Positions 1 through 8,074 of a stretch of DNA of 19,397 nt are shown here, piece by piece (position 1 is the stretch's first letter; each line of letters starts with the position of its first letter). Position numbers and translations under genes: made by a program. Where the stretch lies: the NCBI GenBank assembly GCA_900541975.1, contig UQLR01000026.1, forward strand, positions 1 to 19,397, written 5' to 3'. The notes beneath the pieces were generated by a model. That model made no database searches. It was not told where the DNA came from and saw nothing but the letters and a program-made list of their open reading frames with translations. This DNA comes from an uncultured Oscillospiraceae bacterium. Its GTDB lineage: Bacteria > Bacillota > Clostridia > Oscillospirales > Acutalibacteraceae.

Positions 1-96
1 GCGTTAAAAGAATTTGGGTGTAATCGCAATACCTATAATCCATACCAGGAAGGCGGTACTCCTCAATTCAAAGCAGAAAAAGCGAATTGGTTTTGA
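1..96 (+). CDS. 3' end of an unidentified gene (5' end outside window)
   Basis: Frame 1 is open from the first base and stops with TGA at 94-96, giving about 31 residues ending ...FKAEKANWF. The composition (NRNTYNPYQEGG) looks like a protein tail rather than random sequence, but I do not recognise a family. The next gene begins 25 bases later with its own ribosome site, so the two could be co-transcribed. Too short to assign a function; it may also be chance open sequence. Confidence 0.35.
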   Translation, partial: ALKEFGCNRNTYNPYQEGGTPQFKAEKANWF

Positions 97-121
97 ATTG
101 AGTGCTTATGGAGGTAAAAAT

Positions 122-298
122 ATGATGTATCGGACAGAATTAGTAGAAGGAATTACCGTGGAAAATGTAACAGAGAAAATCAATGCAAAAATAGAAGAAA
201 TGGAAAAGGAAAGCTATCGACTTGTTACGATGTCTTTTTGGGGAACCGAAAGAGCTGTACTGGTTTTCAAAAAAGGGTTAAAGGGTAGTTTGCTTTAA
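122..298 (+). CDS. Small hypothetical protein, 58 aa
   Basis: I place the start at ATG 122 because GGAGGT lies about 6 bases upstream; a longer reading from position 14 has no ribosome site and overlaps the preceding open frame. The protein begins MMYRTELVEG, has a charged helical middle (residues about 14-30, rich in E and K) and a strand-like end containing SFWGTERAVLVFKK. This layout of helix followed by beta strands recalls small DUF4177-like proteins, but the resemblance is too weak for a family call. The stop lies in a short hairpin (277-283 pairing with 293-299) that could act as a weak terminator. No signal peptide or membrane segment. Function unknown. Confidence 0.55.
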   Translation: MMYRTELVEGITVENVTEKINAKIEEMEKESYRLVTMSFWGTERAVLVFKKGLKGSLL

Positions 299-419
299 CA
301 CATAGTTTGCTTTTGAACTGTCGTCTATGGTGCGTTGACAGACTGGTAATCTCGACTATTCGTTAAAGGACTTTATTGTGGACTGTTCGAGCAAGCCATT
401 GGGCTTTGAGGTGACAAAT

Positions 420-836
420 ATGAAAGTATTGGTTAGTGCTTGTATTATGGGAGAGAACTGTAAATATAATGGGAAAAACAACAAAAATTCAGCAGCTATC
501 CATTTTTTAAAAGATAAAGAAGTGATTTCTATCTGCCCGGAAGTATTAGCAGGAATGGAAACTCCCAGACCCTGCGCAGAAATTGTGAATGGGAGAGTAG
601 TTGATGAAAACGGAAATGATGTTAGTTTAGAATATAATAAGGCAGTGGCAGTTGCATTATCGAAAATTCAGAATGAAGAGATTGATTTAGTTATATTACA
701 ATCCAGAAGCCCTACCTGTGGTGTTAATCAGATATATGATGGTAGCTTCACTGGAAAGTTAGTTTCTGGAATGGGTTTGTTTGCAAAGGCATTAAAACAA
801 AAAGGATATCATGTCATTGATGTTGAAGAAATATAA
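420..836 (+). CDS. DUF523 family protein (TudS-like desulfidase)
   Basis: A 138-residue protein matching the DUF523 family, whose studied member TudS is an iron-sulfur enzyme that removes sulfur from 2-thiouracil. Family marks visible are the N-terminal SACIMGENCKYNG (Cys8, Cys14), CPEVLAGMETPRPC (Cys39, Cys52) and SRSPTCG (Cys100); these cysteines are the expected cluster and substrate residues. Length is that of a minimal DUF523 domain. I chose ATG 420 because GAGGTG lies just upstream and MKVLVSAC is the usual family start; an in-frame ATG at 378 only adds 14 unrelated residues. Cytoplasmic, with no membrane segment. It stands alone: about 120 bases separate it from the preceding gene and 136 from the following two-component genes. 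Thiouracil activity is inferred from family only. Confidence 0.88.
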   Translation: MKVLVSACIMGENCKYNGKNNKNSAAIHFLKDKEVISICPEVLAGMETPRPCAEIVNGRVVDENGNDVSLEYNKAVAVALSKIQNEEIDLVILQSRSPTCGVNQIYDGSFTGKLVSGMGLFAKALKQKGYHVIDVEEI

Positions 837-972
837 GTTTACCATTTTTCATTTGTTGAGGGATAAGGTTCCTAACGCATTAAGGCTGCATTTTTATATT
901 CGCCTGATGCAAATGTCAATGGGAGCATGAGCGACTATATCATAGAATATTATTTTTTTCACGGAGGCTGAT

Positions 973-1641
973 ATGAAAGAAAAAATATTGATAATAGAAG
1001 ATGATCCGTTGATACGGAATGAATTGAAAACGCTGCTGCAAAGCAATGGCTATGAAGCGGCGGCTCCGGAAGATTTTTCTGATGTGATTGATCGGATCAA
1101 AGCCGAACAGCCACACTTGATTTTGCTGGACATCAAACTGCCGGGGACCAGTGGCTTTTCTCTCTGCACCGAGATTCGCACATTTTCCGAAGTGCCAATC
1201 ATCTTTGTGACAAGCTGCAACACGGATATGGACGAGCTGAATAGCATCATGCTGGGTGGAGACGCTTTTATCACGAAGCCCTATAACACAGCAATCCTGC
1301 TTGCGAAAATTGCTTCTCTGCTGAAGAAAGCCTATCCCGCACAGCAACGGGAGCAGATCGTCTATGGAGATGCGGTGCTGCATCTGGAATCCAGCAGTTT
1401 GGACTATAATGGACGGAGCGTAGAACTTACTAAGAACGAATTGAAAATTCTCTATTACCTGTTCAGGAACGGTGGAAAAATCTGTTCTCGTGGAGATATG
1501 ATTGAGTATTTGTGGGACAATCAGTTATATGTGGATGACAATGCTTTGAGCGTCAATATCAACCGCATCCGGGAAAAACTTGTGGGCATCGGCCTGACGG
1601 ATTTTATTAAGACAAAGCACCGACAGGGGTACACGATATGA
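973..1641 (+). CDS. OmpR-family response regulator, BceR-like
   Basis: A 222-residue response regulator with a receiver domain (about 1-120) and a C-terminal winged-helix DNA-binding domain (about 125-222). The receiver has the acidic pair Asp10-Asp11, phosphoacceptor Asp53 in LLDIKLPG, Thr80 and Lys102 in the ITKPY motif, so it should be phosphorylatable. GGAGG precedes ATG 973 by about 8 bases. Its stop overlaps the kinase start in an ATGA, showing translational coupling. Gene order (regulator, short kinase, ABC ATPase, FtsX permeases) is that of Bce-type antimicrobial-peptide sensing modules, so the likely role is to activate the transporter genes downstream when the transporter-kinase complex detects a peptide antibiotic. 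The actual inducer cannot be read from sequence. Confidence 0.93.
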   Translation: MKEKILIIEDDPLIRNELKTLLQSNGYEAAAPEDFSDVIDRIKAEQPHLILLDIKLPGTSGFSLCTEIRTFSEVPIIFVTSCNTDMDELNSIMLGGDAFITKPYNTAILLAKIASLLKKAYPAQQREQIVYGDAVLHLESSSLDYNGRSVELTKNELKILYYLFRNGGKICSRGDMIEYLWDNQLYVDDNALSVNINRIREKLVGIGLTDFIKTKHRQGYTI

Positions 1642-2651
1642 ACAGCAGACGATATTGGAAAAACAGGCTGCCATTTCTGCTGACGAACCTTGTTTGTATG
1701 GCTGCACTCACTGTATTTCTGCTGGTGTGCGGAAATTCGGTTTCCGCAGTATTATTGATCCTGATCGTATGGGCATTGGTTTTGCTGACAGGACTTATCC
1801 TCACTTACTGGAAACGAAAGCGGCAGATGAAAAAACTTCTGGATATGGCGGAGCAGCTCTCCGAGAGATACCTTATTTCCGAAGTGATGGAGCTGCCGGA
1901 ACAGGCTGAGGATCAGGTTTACTATCAGCTTTTGAAAATGGCTGGAAAATCCATGTTGGAGCAGATCGGGGAGGTCGAGCGGGAACGCCTGGAGTACAAG
2001 GAATACATTGAACAATGGATTCACGAAATCAAAACGCCCATTACTGCCATGAAACTTCTATGTGAAAACCATCGGATGGACTGGACAAAAGAACTTCTGC
2101 TGGAACTGGAAAAGACCAACCGCTTTACCGAACAGGCTCTTTATTATGCCCGCAGTGAGCATACAGAGAAAGATTATTCTGTCCGGGAAATGGCACTGTC
2201 CCAAGTGGTGCATCAGGCGATTGCAGATAATAAATATCTGCTGCTCCAAAGTGGTATGCGTCTGGAAGTGGAGGAAATGCAGGACACGGTTTATTCAGAT
2301 GAAAAGTGGGTGCGCTTTATTCTGAACCAACTGATTGCCAATGCGGTCAAGTATCGTACGGAACAGCCGGTTCTCCGCATTTCTACTCATAAACGGCAGG
2401 ATCAGGTTGTTCTTGTCGTGGAGGACAATGGAATCGGGATTGCTGCGTCCGATCTGCCCCGTATCTTTGAAAAGGGATTTACCGGTCAGAATGGTCGTAT
2501 GGTCCAGCAGTCCACAGGCATTGGCCTGTACCTATGCAAACGGCTTTGTGAAAAGCTGGGCATTGGCATTACGGCGGAGTCGTCGGAACATGGCACAGCA
2601 ATTTCCCTTTCTTTTCATATTAACTGTTTGATTCATGAAGTGCAGAGCTGA
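1638..2651 (+). CDS. Intramembrane-sensing histidine kinase, BceS-like
   Basis: A 337-residue sensor kinase. Two hydrophobic helices at about 12-31 and 36-57 are separated by only a few residues, so there is no extracellular sensor domain; such kinases usually take their signal from an ABC transporter partner. The phosphorylated His is His129 in the H box QWIHEIKTPITAMK. The N box (ILNQLIANAVKY, Asn230/Asn235), G1 (VEDNGIGI, 261-268), F region and G2 (STGIGLYLCKRL) are all present, so the ATPase domain looks intact. The start overlaps the response regulator stop by 4 bases. The stop falls inside a 10-bp hairpin shared with the following intergenic region. Partner regulator is the upstream gene; the transporter partner is very likely the following ATPase and permeases. 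Confidence 0.93.
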   Translation: MNSRRYWKNRLPFLLTNLVCMAALTVFLLVCGNSVSAVLLILIVWALVLLTGLILTYWKRKRQMKKLLDMAEQLSERYLISEVMELPEQAEDQVYYQLLKMAGKSMLEQIGEVERERLEYKEYIEQWIHEIKTPITAMKLLCENHRMDWTKELLLELEKTNRFTEQALYYARSEHTEKDYSVREMALSQVVHQAIADNKYLLLQSGMRLEVEEMQDTVYSDEKWVRFILNQLIANAVKYRTEQPVLRISTHKRQDQVVLVVEDNGIGIAASDLPRIFEKGFTGQNGRMVQQSTGIGLYLCKRLCEKLGIGITAESSEHGTAISLSFHINCLIHEVQS

Positions 2652-2668
2652 GAACCGTTCTGCACTTC
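2637..2668 (+). terminator. Hairpin at end of the two-component genes
   Basis: GAAGTGCAGA at 2637-2646 pairs perfectly with TCTGCACTTC at 2659-2668 across a 12-base loop that contains the kinase stop codon. A T-rich stretch follows only after a short gap (2669-2681), so it may be a partial terminator that separates low-level regulator expression from inducible transporter expression. Confidence 0.5.
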
Positions 2669-2732
2669 TTACATTTTTGTTAGAACTTTGTAAGAAAACT
2701 TGATACAAACGAAGCCGCTCTTATTTTACAAT
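2669..2732 (+). promoter_or_regulatory. Candidate BceR-type box and transporter promoter
   Basis: TTACA-TTTT-TGTTA at 2669-2682 fits the Bce-type operator TnACA-N4-TGTAA with one mismatch. A second dyad follows, TTTGTA at 2687-2692 with TACAAA at 2704-2709. A TACAAT -10 candidate is at 2727-2732 and no good -35 is correctly spaced to it, as expected for an activated promoter. The ATPase start is 21 bases beyond. The match is by eye; binding by the adjacent regulator is inferred. Confidence 0.5.
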
Positions 2733-2752
2733 AGAGATCAGAGGTGATAACA

Positions 2753-3520
2753 ATGAAAGAAATTTTGAAACTGGATCATATCCAAAAATATTACGGAAAT
2801 GGCGGGAATGTTACAAAAGCAATTCAGGACATCAGCTTTTCCGTTCAAGAGGGAGAATTTGTAGGAATCATGGGAGCATCCGGTTCCGGCAAGACCACCC
2901 TGCTCAACTGTATTTCCACCATTGATATGGTCAGTGCGGGACATATCTATCTGGATGGAACCGATGTGACGGAAATCAATGAAAAACAGATTGCCCGGTT
3001 TCGCCGGGAAAATCTTGGATTTGTGTTCCAGGATTTTAACCTGCTGGACACGCTGACCATTTCGGAAAACATAGCCCTGGCGCTGACCATCAACAAGGTT
3101 CCCGCAGGCGAGATTGATGGGCGGGTGCGGGAAATGGCCGGAAAGCTGAATATCACGGATATTCTGGATAAGTACCCCTATCAGGTGTCCGGCGGCCAGA
3201 AGCAGCGGTGCGCCTGTGCCAGAGCCATTATCAACCAGCCTAAGCTGATTTTGGCGGATGAACCCACCGGTGCGTTAGACAGTCACTCGTCCCAGATGCT
3301 GCTTTCTACGATTCAGAGTATCAACGAAGATCTCGGAGCCACGATCCTGATGGTGACACACGACGCTTTCTCGGCAAGCTACGCCAATCGCATTCTCTTT
3401 TTGAGGGATGGCGCGATCTTCACGGAAATCCGTAAGGGTGGTGATTCCCGCAGGACTTTCTTTGAAAAAATCCTGGATGTCCTCACCATGATGGGAGGGG
3501 GCATGAATGATGTACGCTAA
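2753..3520 (+). CDS. ABC transporter ATP-binding protein, BceA-like
   Basis: A 255-residue ABC ATPase of the MacB/LolD/BceA group. Walker A is GASGSGKTT (41-49), the Q-loop is in FVFQDFNLLD (about 90-99), the signature is VSGGQKQR (145-152), Walker B is LILADEP (165-171), the D-loop GALDS follows, and the switch His is His203 in VTHD. All catalytic residues are present. I chose ATG 2753 with AGAGGTG about 7 bases upstream; a GTG at 2744 falls inside that ribosome site. The end overlaps the first permease by 14 bases and its last codons supply a GGGAGGGGG ribosome site, so ATPase and permease are coupled. It should power the two FtsX permeases that follow, working on the membrane-associated peptide or its lipid target rather than ordinary export. 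Confidence 0.95.
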   Translation: MKEILKLDHIQKYYGNGGNVTKAIQDISFSVQEGEFVGIMGASGSGKTTLLNCISTIDMVSAGHIYLDGTDVTEINEKQIARFRRENLGFVFQDFNLLDTLTISENIALALTINKVPAGEIDGRVREMAGKLNITDILDKYPYQVSGGQKQRCACARAIINQPKLILADEPTGALDSHSSQMLLSTIQSINEDLGATILMVTHDAFSASYANRILFLRDGAIFTEIRKGGDSRRTFFEKILDVLTMMGGGMNDVR

Positions 3521-5720
3521 ACTGGCACTTCGCAATGTCCGCCGAACAGCCAGAGATTACTTGATTTATGTGGTTACACTGGTTTTGTCGGTTGGAATGT
3601 TTTATGGATTCTTTTCTCTGGTAAGTCCCTATTACAATGCGACACTTCCCGTACCCATCCATTTAGATGTACTGAAGAAAATGATGCGGATCGCGGTACC
3701 ATTGGTGGGACTTTTTGTAGTATTTTTGATGTCCTATGTTAATTCCTATATGCTTCGGCGTAAACAGAAGGAATTTGCGATTGAAACGATTATTGGGATG
3801 GAGCAGAAAACAGTTGCCTTCTTATTCTTTTTGGAAACTTCTGTTATGGGAGCTGCTGCGATTTTATTAGGTGTACTGTTGGGAATGCTGCTTTCTCAGA
3901 TTATCAGTGTGATTGTTGTTCAATCTTTCGGTGAGAATTACCATTTGCATTTGTCTCTGTTTCCGGACACTTTTCTTGGAACTGTTATCTTTTTTGGTGC
4001 GATTGTACTTTTGCTGGGAATTAAGAACCTGTTTGCTGTACGAAAACTGAAAATCATTCAGATGTTGCAAAATAGCCAGAAAGGTGTAGAAAATATTCCT
4101 TTAACGAGGCAGGTTGGGAAGTGGGTGGTGGTCTGTACCGCAGTTTCAACTGTGATCCTTGGGATGATGGCTGCTCTAAGCTGTTTGGTTTTACATTATC
4201 CGGCAGCTCTTTTCAGGGTATTGTTTCTGACTTTCCTGGCTGCTGGCTTTTTGGTATCAGCTGTGTTTTTCTTTCTTGCCGGCAGAAAGAAAAGAGATGG
4301 AAGTGGTCCGCTAATGGCACTCACAATTTTTGGAGCTGCTGAAGGGATTGCTCTTTTGGTTCTTTCCCCGCTTTTTGATTCGTTGGTACGCCAAAGAATA
4401 GCGATACAGGCGTATTTGACGATGCCACCAGTCTTTGCACTATTGCTTCTTGTATTTTCCTTGATTGCTTTTTTTAGCAATCTTACTTGGTGGCTATCAA
4501 AAATGATTCGTAAGCCTTCTGCCAGATACTATCGGAATCTGTTCTGGCTTGGGCAAATCAAGAGTAGAATGGGAACCAGTTCCAAGACGATGGGGGTCAT
4601 CTCCTGCGTCCTGACAGCAGCTCTGGTCCTCTTTTCCTATCTTCCCGTTCTGGCGCTTCGGATTCAATCGTACCAGCTCGCTCTTTCTGTATACGATGTG
4701 CAGGTAGGGACGATGTACCGGGCAGAAGAATCTTTGTTACCAACAGGGACTCTGGACTATGATGCGATTACCGACTATCTGGAACAAGGGGGATACTCTG
4801 TAACTGGAAAGGCGCAGGGAGAGCTTTACTTCCTTGCGAATGAGGATATTGGTAACGGGCAAAAGAAAATTCCGTTTCTTGCGGTTTCGTTATCTGACTA
4901 TAATGAATTGAGGGCGTTGTCTGGTCTGGAACCGGCTGTGTTGCCCAATGATACATTTGGGGTTTCTTGGAACCGGGAAGCAGTAGAAACGGAGATGCAG
5001 GAAATTGACCGAAATATCCGTCAGATCCAAGTGAATGGCATTGTTCTTAATAAGGCCCAGGACGCCGACTTTCAGGATTCGATAGGAATTAACCTGTTTA
5101 CCAGCAGGACAAAAGCGGTTTATGTTTTGCCGGACGTAGCTATCTCAGACCTTCGGATTGCGACCACATTTTATTCTGCAAATACCGATAAGCCTTTAAC
5201 TTATGAATTTGCAAAACAATTTGAAGAAAATATGGGCACATATCAGAGAGAACTTGGGAATTTCCCGCCGGAGTCTGCATTTATTCGTTTGAATACCTTA
5301 CAGTCCAATGAGGGTATTTCAAATATGCTGTTATTGTCACTGATTGGCACTTATGCGGCGCTTGTGTTGTTAGTAAGCAGTTTTACTATGTTATCGGTGC
5401 AACAGCTTACAGATGCTATTGAACAAAAACATCGTTTTGACATCATTCGTAAATTAGGAGTGGAGCGTAAAGAATGCCAGAAAACTGCTCGTCGGCAAAT
5501 GTATTTCTGGTTTGGACTTCCGGTTCTGATGGCGATAGTTGGAAGTATTGGAGTTTTTTCCTATTTGCTTTGGAGCAACTACAATGAGATTATCGCCTAT
5601 GTTTTGCCTTCGCAAATTGGAATAATCCTGACCCTATCCTATATCTCTTTTATAATCGTCTTTGGATGTTATTTTGTGTCAACCTATTACCTGTTTCAAA
5701 GGAACATAGAAAAACATTAA
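3507..5720 (+). CDS. FtsX-type ABC permease 1, BceB-like
   Basis: A 737-residue integral membrane protein starting MMYAKLALRNVRRTARDYLIY, the typical opening of BceB-type permeases. About ten hydrophobic segments are visible: near 19-38, 60-82, 105-138, 152-172, several between 210 and 390, then 612-640, 668-695 and 700-732. A large soluble stretch at roughly 390-605, between the middle and last membrane segments, corresponds to the extracellular domain that binds peptide antibiotic complexes in BceB. The final block carries the FtsX domain (MLSVQQLTDAIEQKHRFDIIRKLG). Somewhat longer than usual BceB (about 650). It shares its opening and layout with the next gene yet differs in sequence, so the two probably form a heteromeric channel with the single ATPase. 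Confidence 0.9.
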   Translation: MMYAKLALRNVRRTARDYLIYVVTLVLSVGMFYGFFSLVSPYYNATLPVPIHLDVLKKMMRIAVPLVGLFVVFLMSYVNSYMLRRKQKEFAIETIIGMEQKTVAFLFFLETSVMGAAAILLGVLLGMLLSQIISVIVVQSFGENYHLHLSLFPDTFLGTVIFFGAIVLLLGIKNLFAVRKLKIIQMLQNSQKGVENIPLTRQVGKWVVVCTAVSTVILGMMAALSCLVLHYPAALFRVLFLTFLAAGFLVSAVFFFLAGRKKRDGSGPLMALTIFGAAEGIALLVLSPLFDSLVRQRIAIQAYLTMPPVFALLLLVFSLIAFFSNLTWWLSKMIRKPSARYYRNLFWLGQIKSRMGTSSKTMGVISCVLTAALVLFSYLPVLALRIQSYQLALSVYDVQVGTMYRAEESLLPTGTLDYDAITDYLEQGGYSVTGKAQGELYFLANEDIGNGQKKIPFLAVSLSDYNELRALSGLEPAVLPNDTFGVSWNREAVETEMQEIDRNIRQIQVNGIVLNKAQDADFQDSIGINLFTSRTKAVYVLPDVAISDLRIATTFYSANTDKPLTYEFAKQFEENMGTYQRELGNFPPESAFIRLNTLQSNEGISNMLLLSLIGTYAALVLLVSSFTMLSVQQLTDAIEQKHRFDIIRKLGVERKECQKTARRQMYFWFGLPVLMAIVGSIGVFSYLLWSNYNEIIAYVLPSQIGIILTLSYISFIIVFGCYFVSTYYLFQRNIEKH

Positions 5721-5736
5721 AGGAAGGGAGGTCGTA

Positions 5737-7704
5737 ATGATGTACTGGAAGTTAGCAATTCAAAATATCCGCAGAAGCCTGCGGGATTATATCATTTACT
5801 TTGTGACGCTTACCTTGACTGCGGCATTGATGTACTCATTTTTGGCATTGGGCTTTTCATCAGATGTTCTTGCTATGGCAGAAAATATGTCGATGCTGAC
5901 GACTGGAATTTTGCTTATGTCAGCTCTGGTTGCTTTTATGTCCTCGTTTGTGATCGGTTATGCGATCCGCTTTATGCTAGGACGACGGAAAAAGGAGTTT
6001 GCAACCTACGAATTGATTGGCATGGAAGCAAAGACAGTACGGAATTTGTTCCTTGCTGAAAACAGTATCATCGGCACTGGGGCCTTTCTGCTTGGTTCTT
6101 TGGTTGGCACAGGGCTTTCCGGATTGCTGAATCAGGTGGTAAAAAATATCTTTGAGGTGCCGCATACCTATCAGGTTTCCTTTTCTCTCCAGGCATGGGC
6201 AGTAACATTTTTGTTTTTTGCCTTGATGTATGGTTTTGGGATGTTTCGGGCGGCAAAGATTATCCGGCATCAGAAAGTAATCGATCTGCTGTATGATAAC
6301 CGCAAGAATGAAGAATACCGTTTCAAATCATTCTGCCATAGTCTTTTGGTAGTATTGCTTTCAATAGCCGCAATGGTTGCAGGCGTGATTTTGCTTGGGC
6401 GGATGCTTCAGACACAAACCAATGAAGCATTTTTGTACCTTGGCGGAGCCTGCTTGCTCATTCTGGTGGGTGTTTACGAGCTGCATCGCCAGATACCTCT
6501 TTTGCTGCACCGATTTGCAAAACAAAATTTGCGCCATAAGTACAAAGAAGAAAATCTGTTCTTCCTGGGGCAGATTGGGCGGCGCATCCATTCTGCTGGC
6601 CGGACAATGGCTGTGGTGGCAATCCTGTTGACCATATCCCTGGCAACCATGTTTGTGGGGCTTACCATGGGGGCAGGCTACAAAGCCAATATGAAAGCCT
6701 ATTATCCCTATGATGCAGGCGTAGCGATTGATGCACCTTTGGAAAAATCCAGCATGGATTCCATCGTTTCCTTTACAGAGGAGCATTGTGGAGTCGAGGA
6801 TTCTGTGAGCTATTATCTGTATGCGGTTCCTGAAAAATCTATCGAAGCCTTGTCCTTGTCCGACTATAACCACCTGCGTGAAATCCTGGGGCTTTCTCCT
6901 GTTGTCATGGGCAACAACGAATTTTTGGTTCATTGTGATACATGGAACTATATGGACGGAATCCGGCAGGGCTTGAAGCAGCAGCCGGAGATCACATTAA
7001 ATGGTCGAACCTTGACTATTGCAGTGACACCAATCCTGACGGAGCCGATGGAGCAGTATCAAATGGCCGGAACGAAGGGATATGTACTTGTTCTGCCGGA
7101 TGAAGCAGCTTCACAATTAGTCGGAGAAAAAATCCGTCTGGCGATGAAACTGGAAGATGGCGGATACCCGGAATTGAAAAGCGACTTGAAGCAATTCCTG
7201 AACAGTGGGAAATGGCAGCCGGAATTGCAGTCAGGTCAACAGCTCCCGGAAAAAGTAACGATGGGTGTTACAGTAAGGGCGTGGGGCGTTGCCAATTCGC
7301 TGACTGGATTTACAGCCATTTCGTTCTGCGGATTGTATTTAAGCATTATTTTTATCATTCTATCCTGCTCGGTTCTTGCATTTGAGCAGCTGTCTGCCAT
7401 AGACAAAAACCAGAAGAATTATGCAGTCATTGACCTTTTGGGTGTACCGGGCCGCAGGCAGGCTTCCCTGATCCGCAGGGAACTGTCCACAGTCTTTTTG
7501 ATCCCACTGCTATTCCCCCTTTTGCTGACGGTTCTGCTGATTGCAGGGGCACAGTTCTTTTTCGGAGAGGCAATTTTGCAGCAGGGACTTGTACCTCTTT
7601 ATGGTCTGGTGACGATTCTGCTATTCTGTGCAATCTACCTGACCTATTTTGGTGCAACAATGTTCTTATTCAAACGGGTTATTCTTCGGCCTGAAATGAG
7701 ATAA
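5737..7704 (+). CDS. FtsX-type ABC permease 2, BceB-like
   Basis: A 655-residue permease starting MMYWKLAIQNIRRSLRDYIIYFVTL, clearly related to the preceding permease. It has several N-terminal membrane helices (near 20-40, 52-80, 105-135, 150-170), two more around 205-250, one near 290-310, an extracellular domain at about 315-525, and three closing helices with an FtsX domain containing AIDKNQKNYAVIDLLGVPG. A strong GGGAGGT lies at about 5726-5732; ATG 5737 and 5740 are both possible starts. It lies 16 bases after permease 1, in the same operon. Last gene of the module; a short hairpin follows. Roles of the two permeases (transport versus signalling to the kinase) cannot be separated from sequence. 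Confidence 0.9.
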   Translation: MMYWKLAIQNIRRSLRDYIIYFVTLTLTAALMYSFLALGFSSDVLAMAENMSMLTTGILLMSALVAFMSSFVIGYAIRFMLGRRKKEFATYELIGMEAKTVRNLFLAENSIIGTGAFLLGSLVGTGLSGLLNQVVKNIFEVPHTYQVSFSLQAWAVTFLFFALMYGFGMFRAAKIIRHQKVIDLLYDNRKNEEYRFKSFCHSLLVVLLSIAAMVAGVILLGRMLQTQTNEAFLYLGGACLLILVGVYELHRQIPLLLHRFAKQNLRHKYKEENLFFLGQIGRRIHSAGRTMAVVAILLTISLATMFVGLTMGAGYKANMKAYYPYDAGVAIDAPLEKSSMDSIVSFTEEHCGVEDSVSYYLYAVPEKSIEALSLSDYNHLREILGLSPVVMGNNEFLVHCDTWNYMDGIRQGLKQQPEITLNGRTLTIAVTPILTEPMEQYQMAGTKGYVLVLPDEAASQLVGEKIRLAMKLEDGGYPELKSDLKQFLNSGKWQPELQSGQQLPEKVTMGVTVRAWGVANSLTGFTAISFCGLYLSIIFIILSCSVLAFEQLSAIDKNQKNYAVIDLLGVPGRRQASLIRRELSTVFLIPLLFPLLLTVLLIAGAQFFFGEAILQQGLVPLYGLVTILLFCAIYLTYFGATMFLFKRVILRPEMR

Positions 7705-7709
7705 AAATT

Positions 7710-7735
7710 GAATTGCTACAAAAATGAAGCAATTC
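7710..7735 (+). terminator. Weak hairpin after the ABC operon
   Basis: GAATTGCT (7710-7717) pairs perfectly with AGCAATTC (7728-7735) around a 10-base A-rich loop. Only a broken T run (GTTTTC) follows a few bases later, so termination may be inefficient. Confidence 0.4.
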
Positions 7736-7808
7736 CGCCTGTTTTCTTGCCGAAAAAGAAAGCGGTTAGGAGATTTCTGCAACATTTGGCCTTTATCATA
7801 GAGTAATA

Positions 7809-7827
7809 AATTAGAAATGCTGATACC
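7809..7827 (+). repeat. Left arm of inverted repeat around DUF6440 gene
   Basis: AATTAGAAATGCTGATACC. Its reverse complement recurs at 8038-8055 with a single missing A, so 18 of 19 bases match. The pair encloses 210 bases holding one small gene. It is far better than chance and not part of a simple hairpin terminator. It could be a site-specific inversion site, the ends of a tiny non-autonomous element, or a long-range RNA stem. Confidence 0.75.
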
Positions 7828-7854
7828 TTACACTATGCAAAGGAGTGGATTACT

Positions 7855-8019
7855 ATGGCAAACAAAGAAAAGCGCTTTGAAACAATCTATACACAAGGAA
7901 CTTCCTTGAGTATTGTTGTAGACACCGAAACAGGTGTAAACTACCTTGTCCATGATACGGGGATTACCCCTTTGCTGGATAAAAACGGAACAGTCGTTAT
8001 TACTGAAATAAACAAGTAA
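7855..8019 (+). CDS. DUF6440-like small protein, 54 aa
   Basis: Begins MANKEKRFETIYTQGTSLSI and contains VVDTETGVNYLVHDTG followed by TPLLDKNG; this fits my memory of the DUF6440 family (short proteins with an [IV]VD-x-x-TGVxYL core), whose function is unknown. AAAGGAG lies about 9 bases before ATG 7855. The gene is predicted to be a small beta-rich cytoplasmic protein with no membrane segment. It sits entirely inside the near-perfect inverted repeat 7809-7827/8038-8055 and 55 bases ahead of a receiver-less winged-helix gene, with which it could be co-transcribed. If the repeat allows inversion, this gene would be switched relative to its neighbours. The family call is from memory; the open frame and ribosome site are seen directly. 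Confidence 0.8.
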   Translation: MANKEKRFETIYTQGTSLSIVVDTETGVNYLVHDTGITPLLDKNGTVVITEINK

Positions 8020-8037
8020 ACTTTATATTGGTTGCAG

Positions 8038-8055
8038 GGTATCAGCATTCTAATT
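8038..8055 (-). repeat. Right arm of inverted repeat around DUF6440 gene
   Basis: GGTATCAGCATTCTAATT, the inverted partner of 7809-7827. It lies in the 55-base gap before the wHTH gene at 8075, ahead of that gene's ribosome site, so it could also affect expression of the wHTH gene. Confidence 0.75.
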
Positions 8056-8074
8056 ACGAATAAGGGAGGGACAT

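Noticed and set aside
335..362. TTGACA upstream of the DUF523 gene
   Set aside because: The -35 is perfect but the best-spaced -10 (TATTCG) is poor; not called as a promoter.
877..910. Imperfect hairpin GCATTAAGGC/GCCTGATGC between DUF523 and the regulator gene
   Set aside because: The T run lies in the loop, not after the stem, and the stem has a bulge; not convincing as a terminator or operator.
940..1383. Long minus-strand open frame opposite the response regulator
   Set aside because: It mirrors a gene with full receiver motifs and shows no recognisable domain or ribosome site.
6361..6933. 190-codon minus-strand open frame opposite permease 2
   Set aside because: The protein is low-order, Cys/His/Gln-rich shadow sequence; the plus-strand permease is clearly the coding frame.
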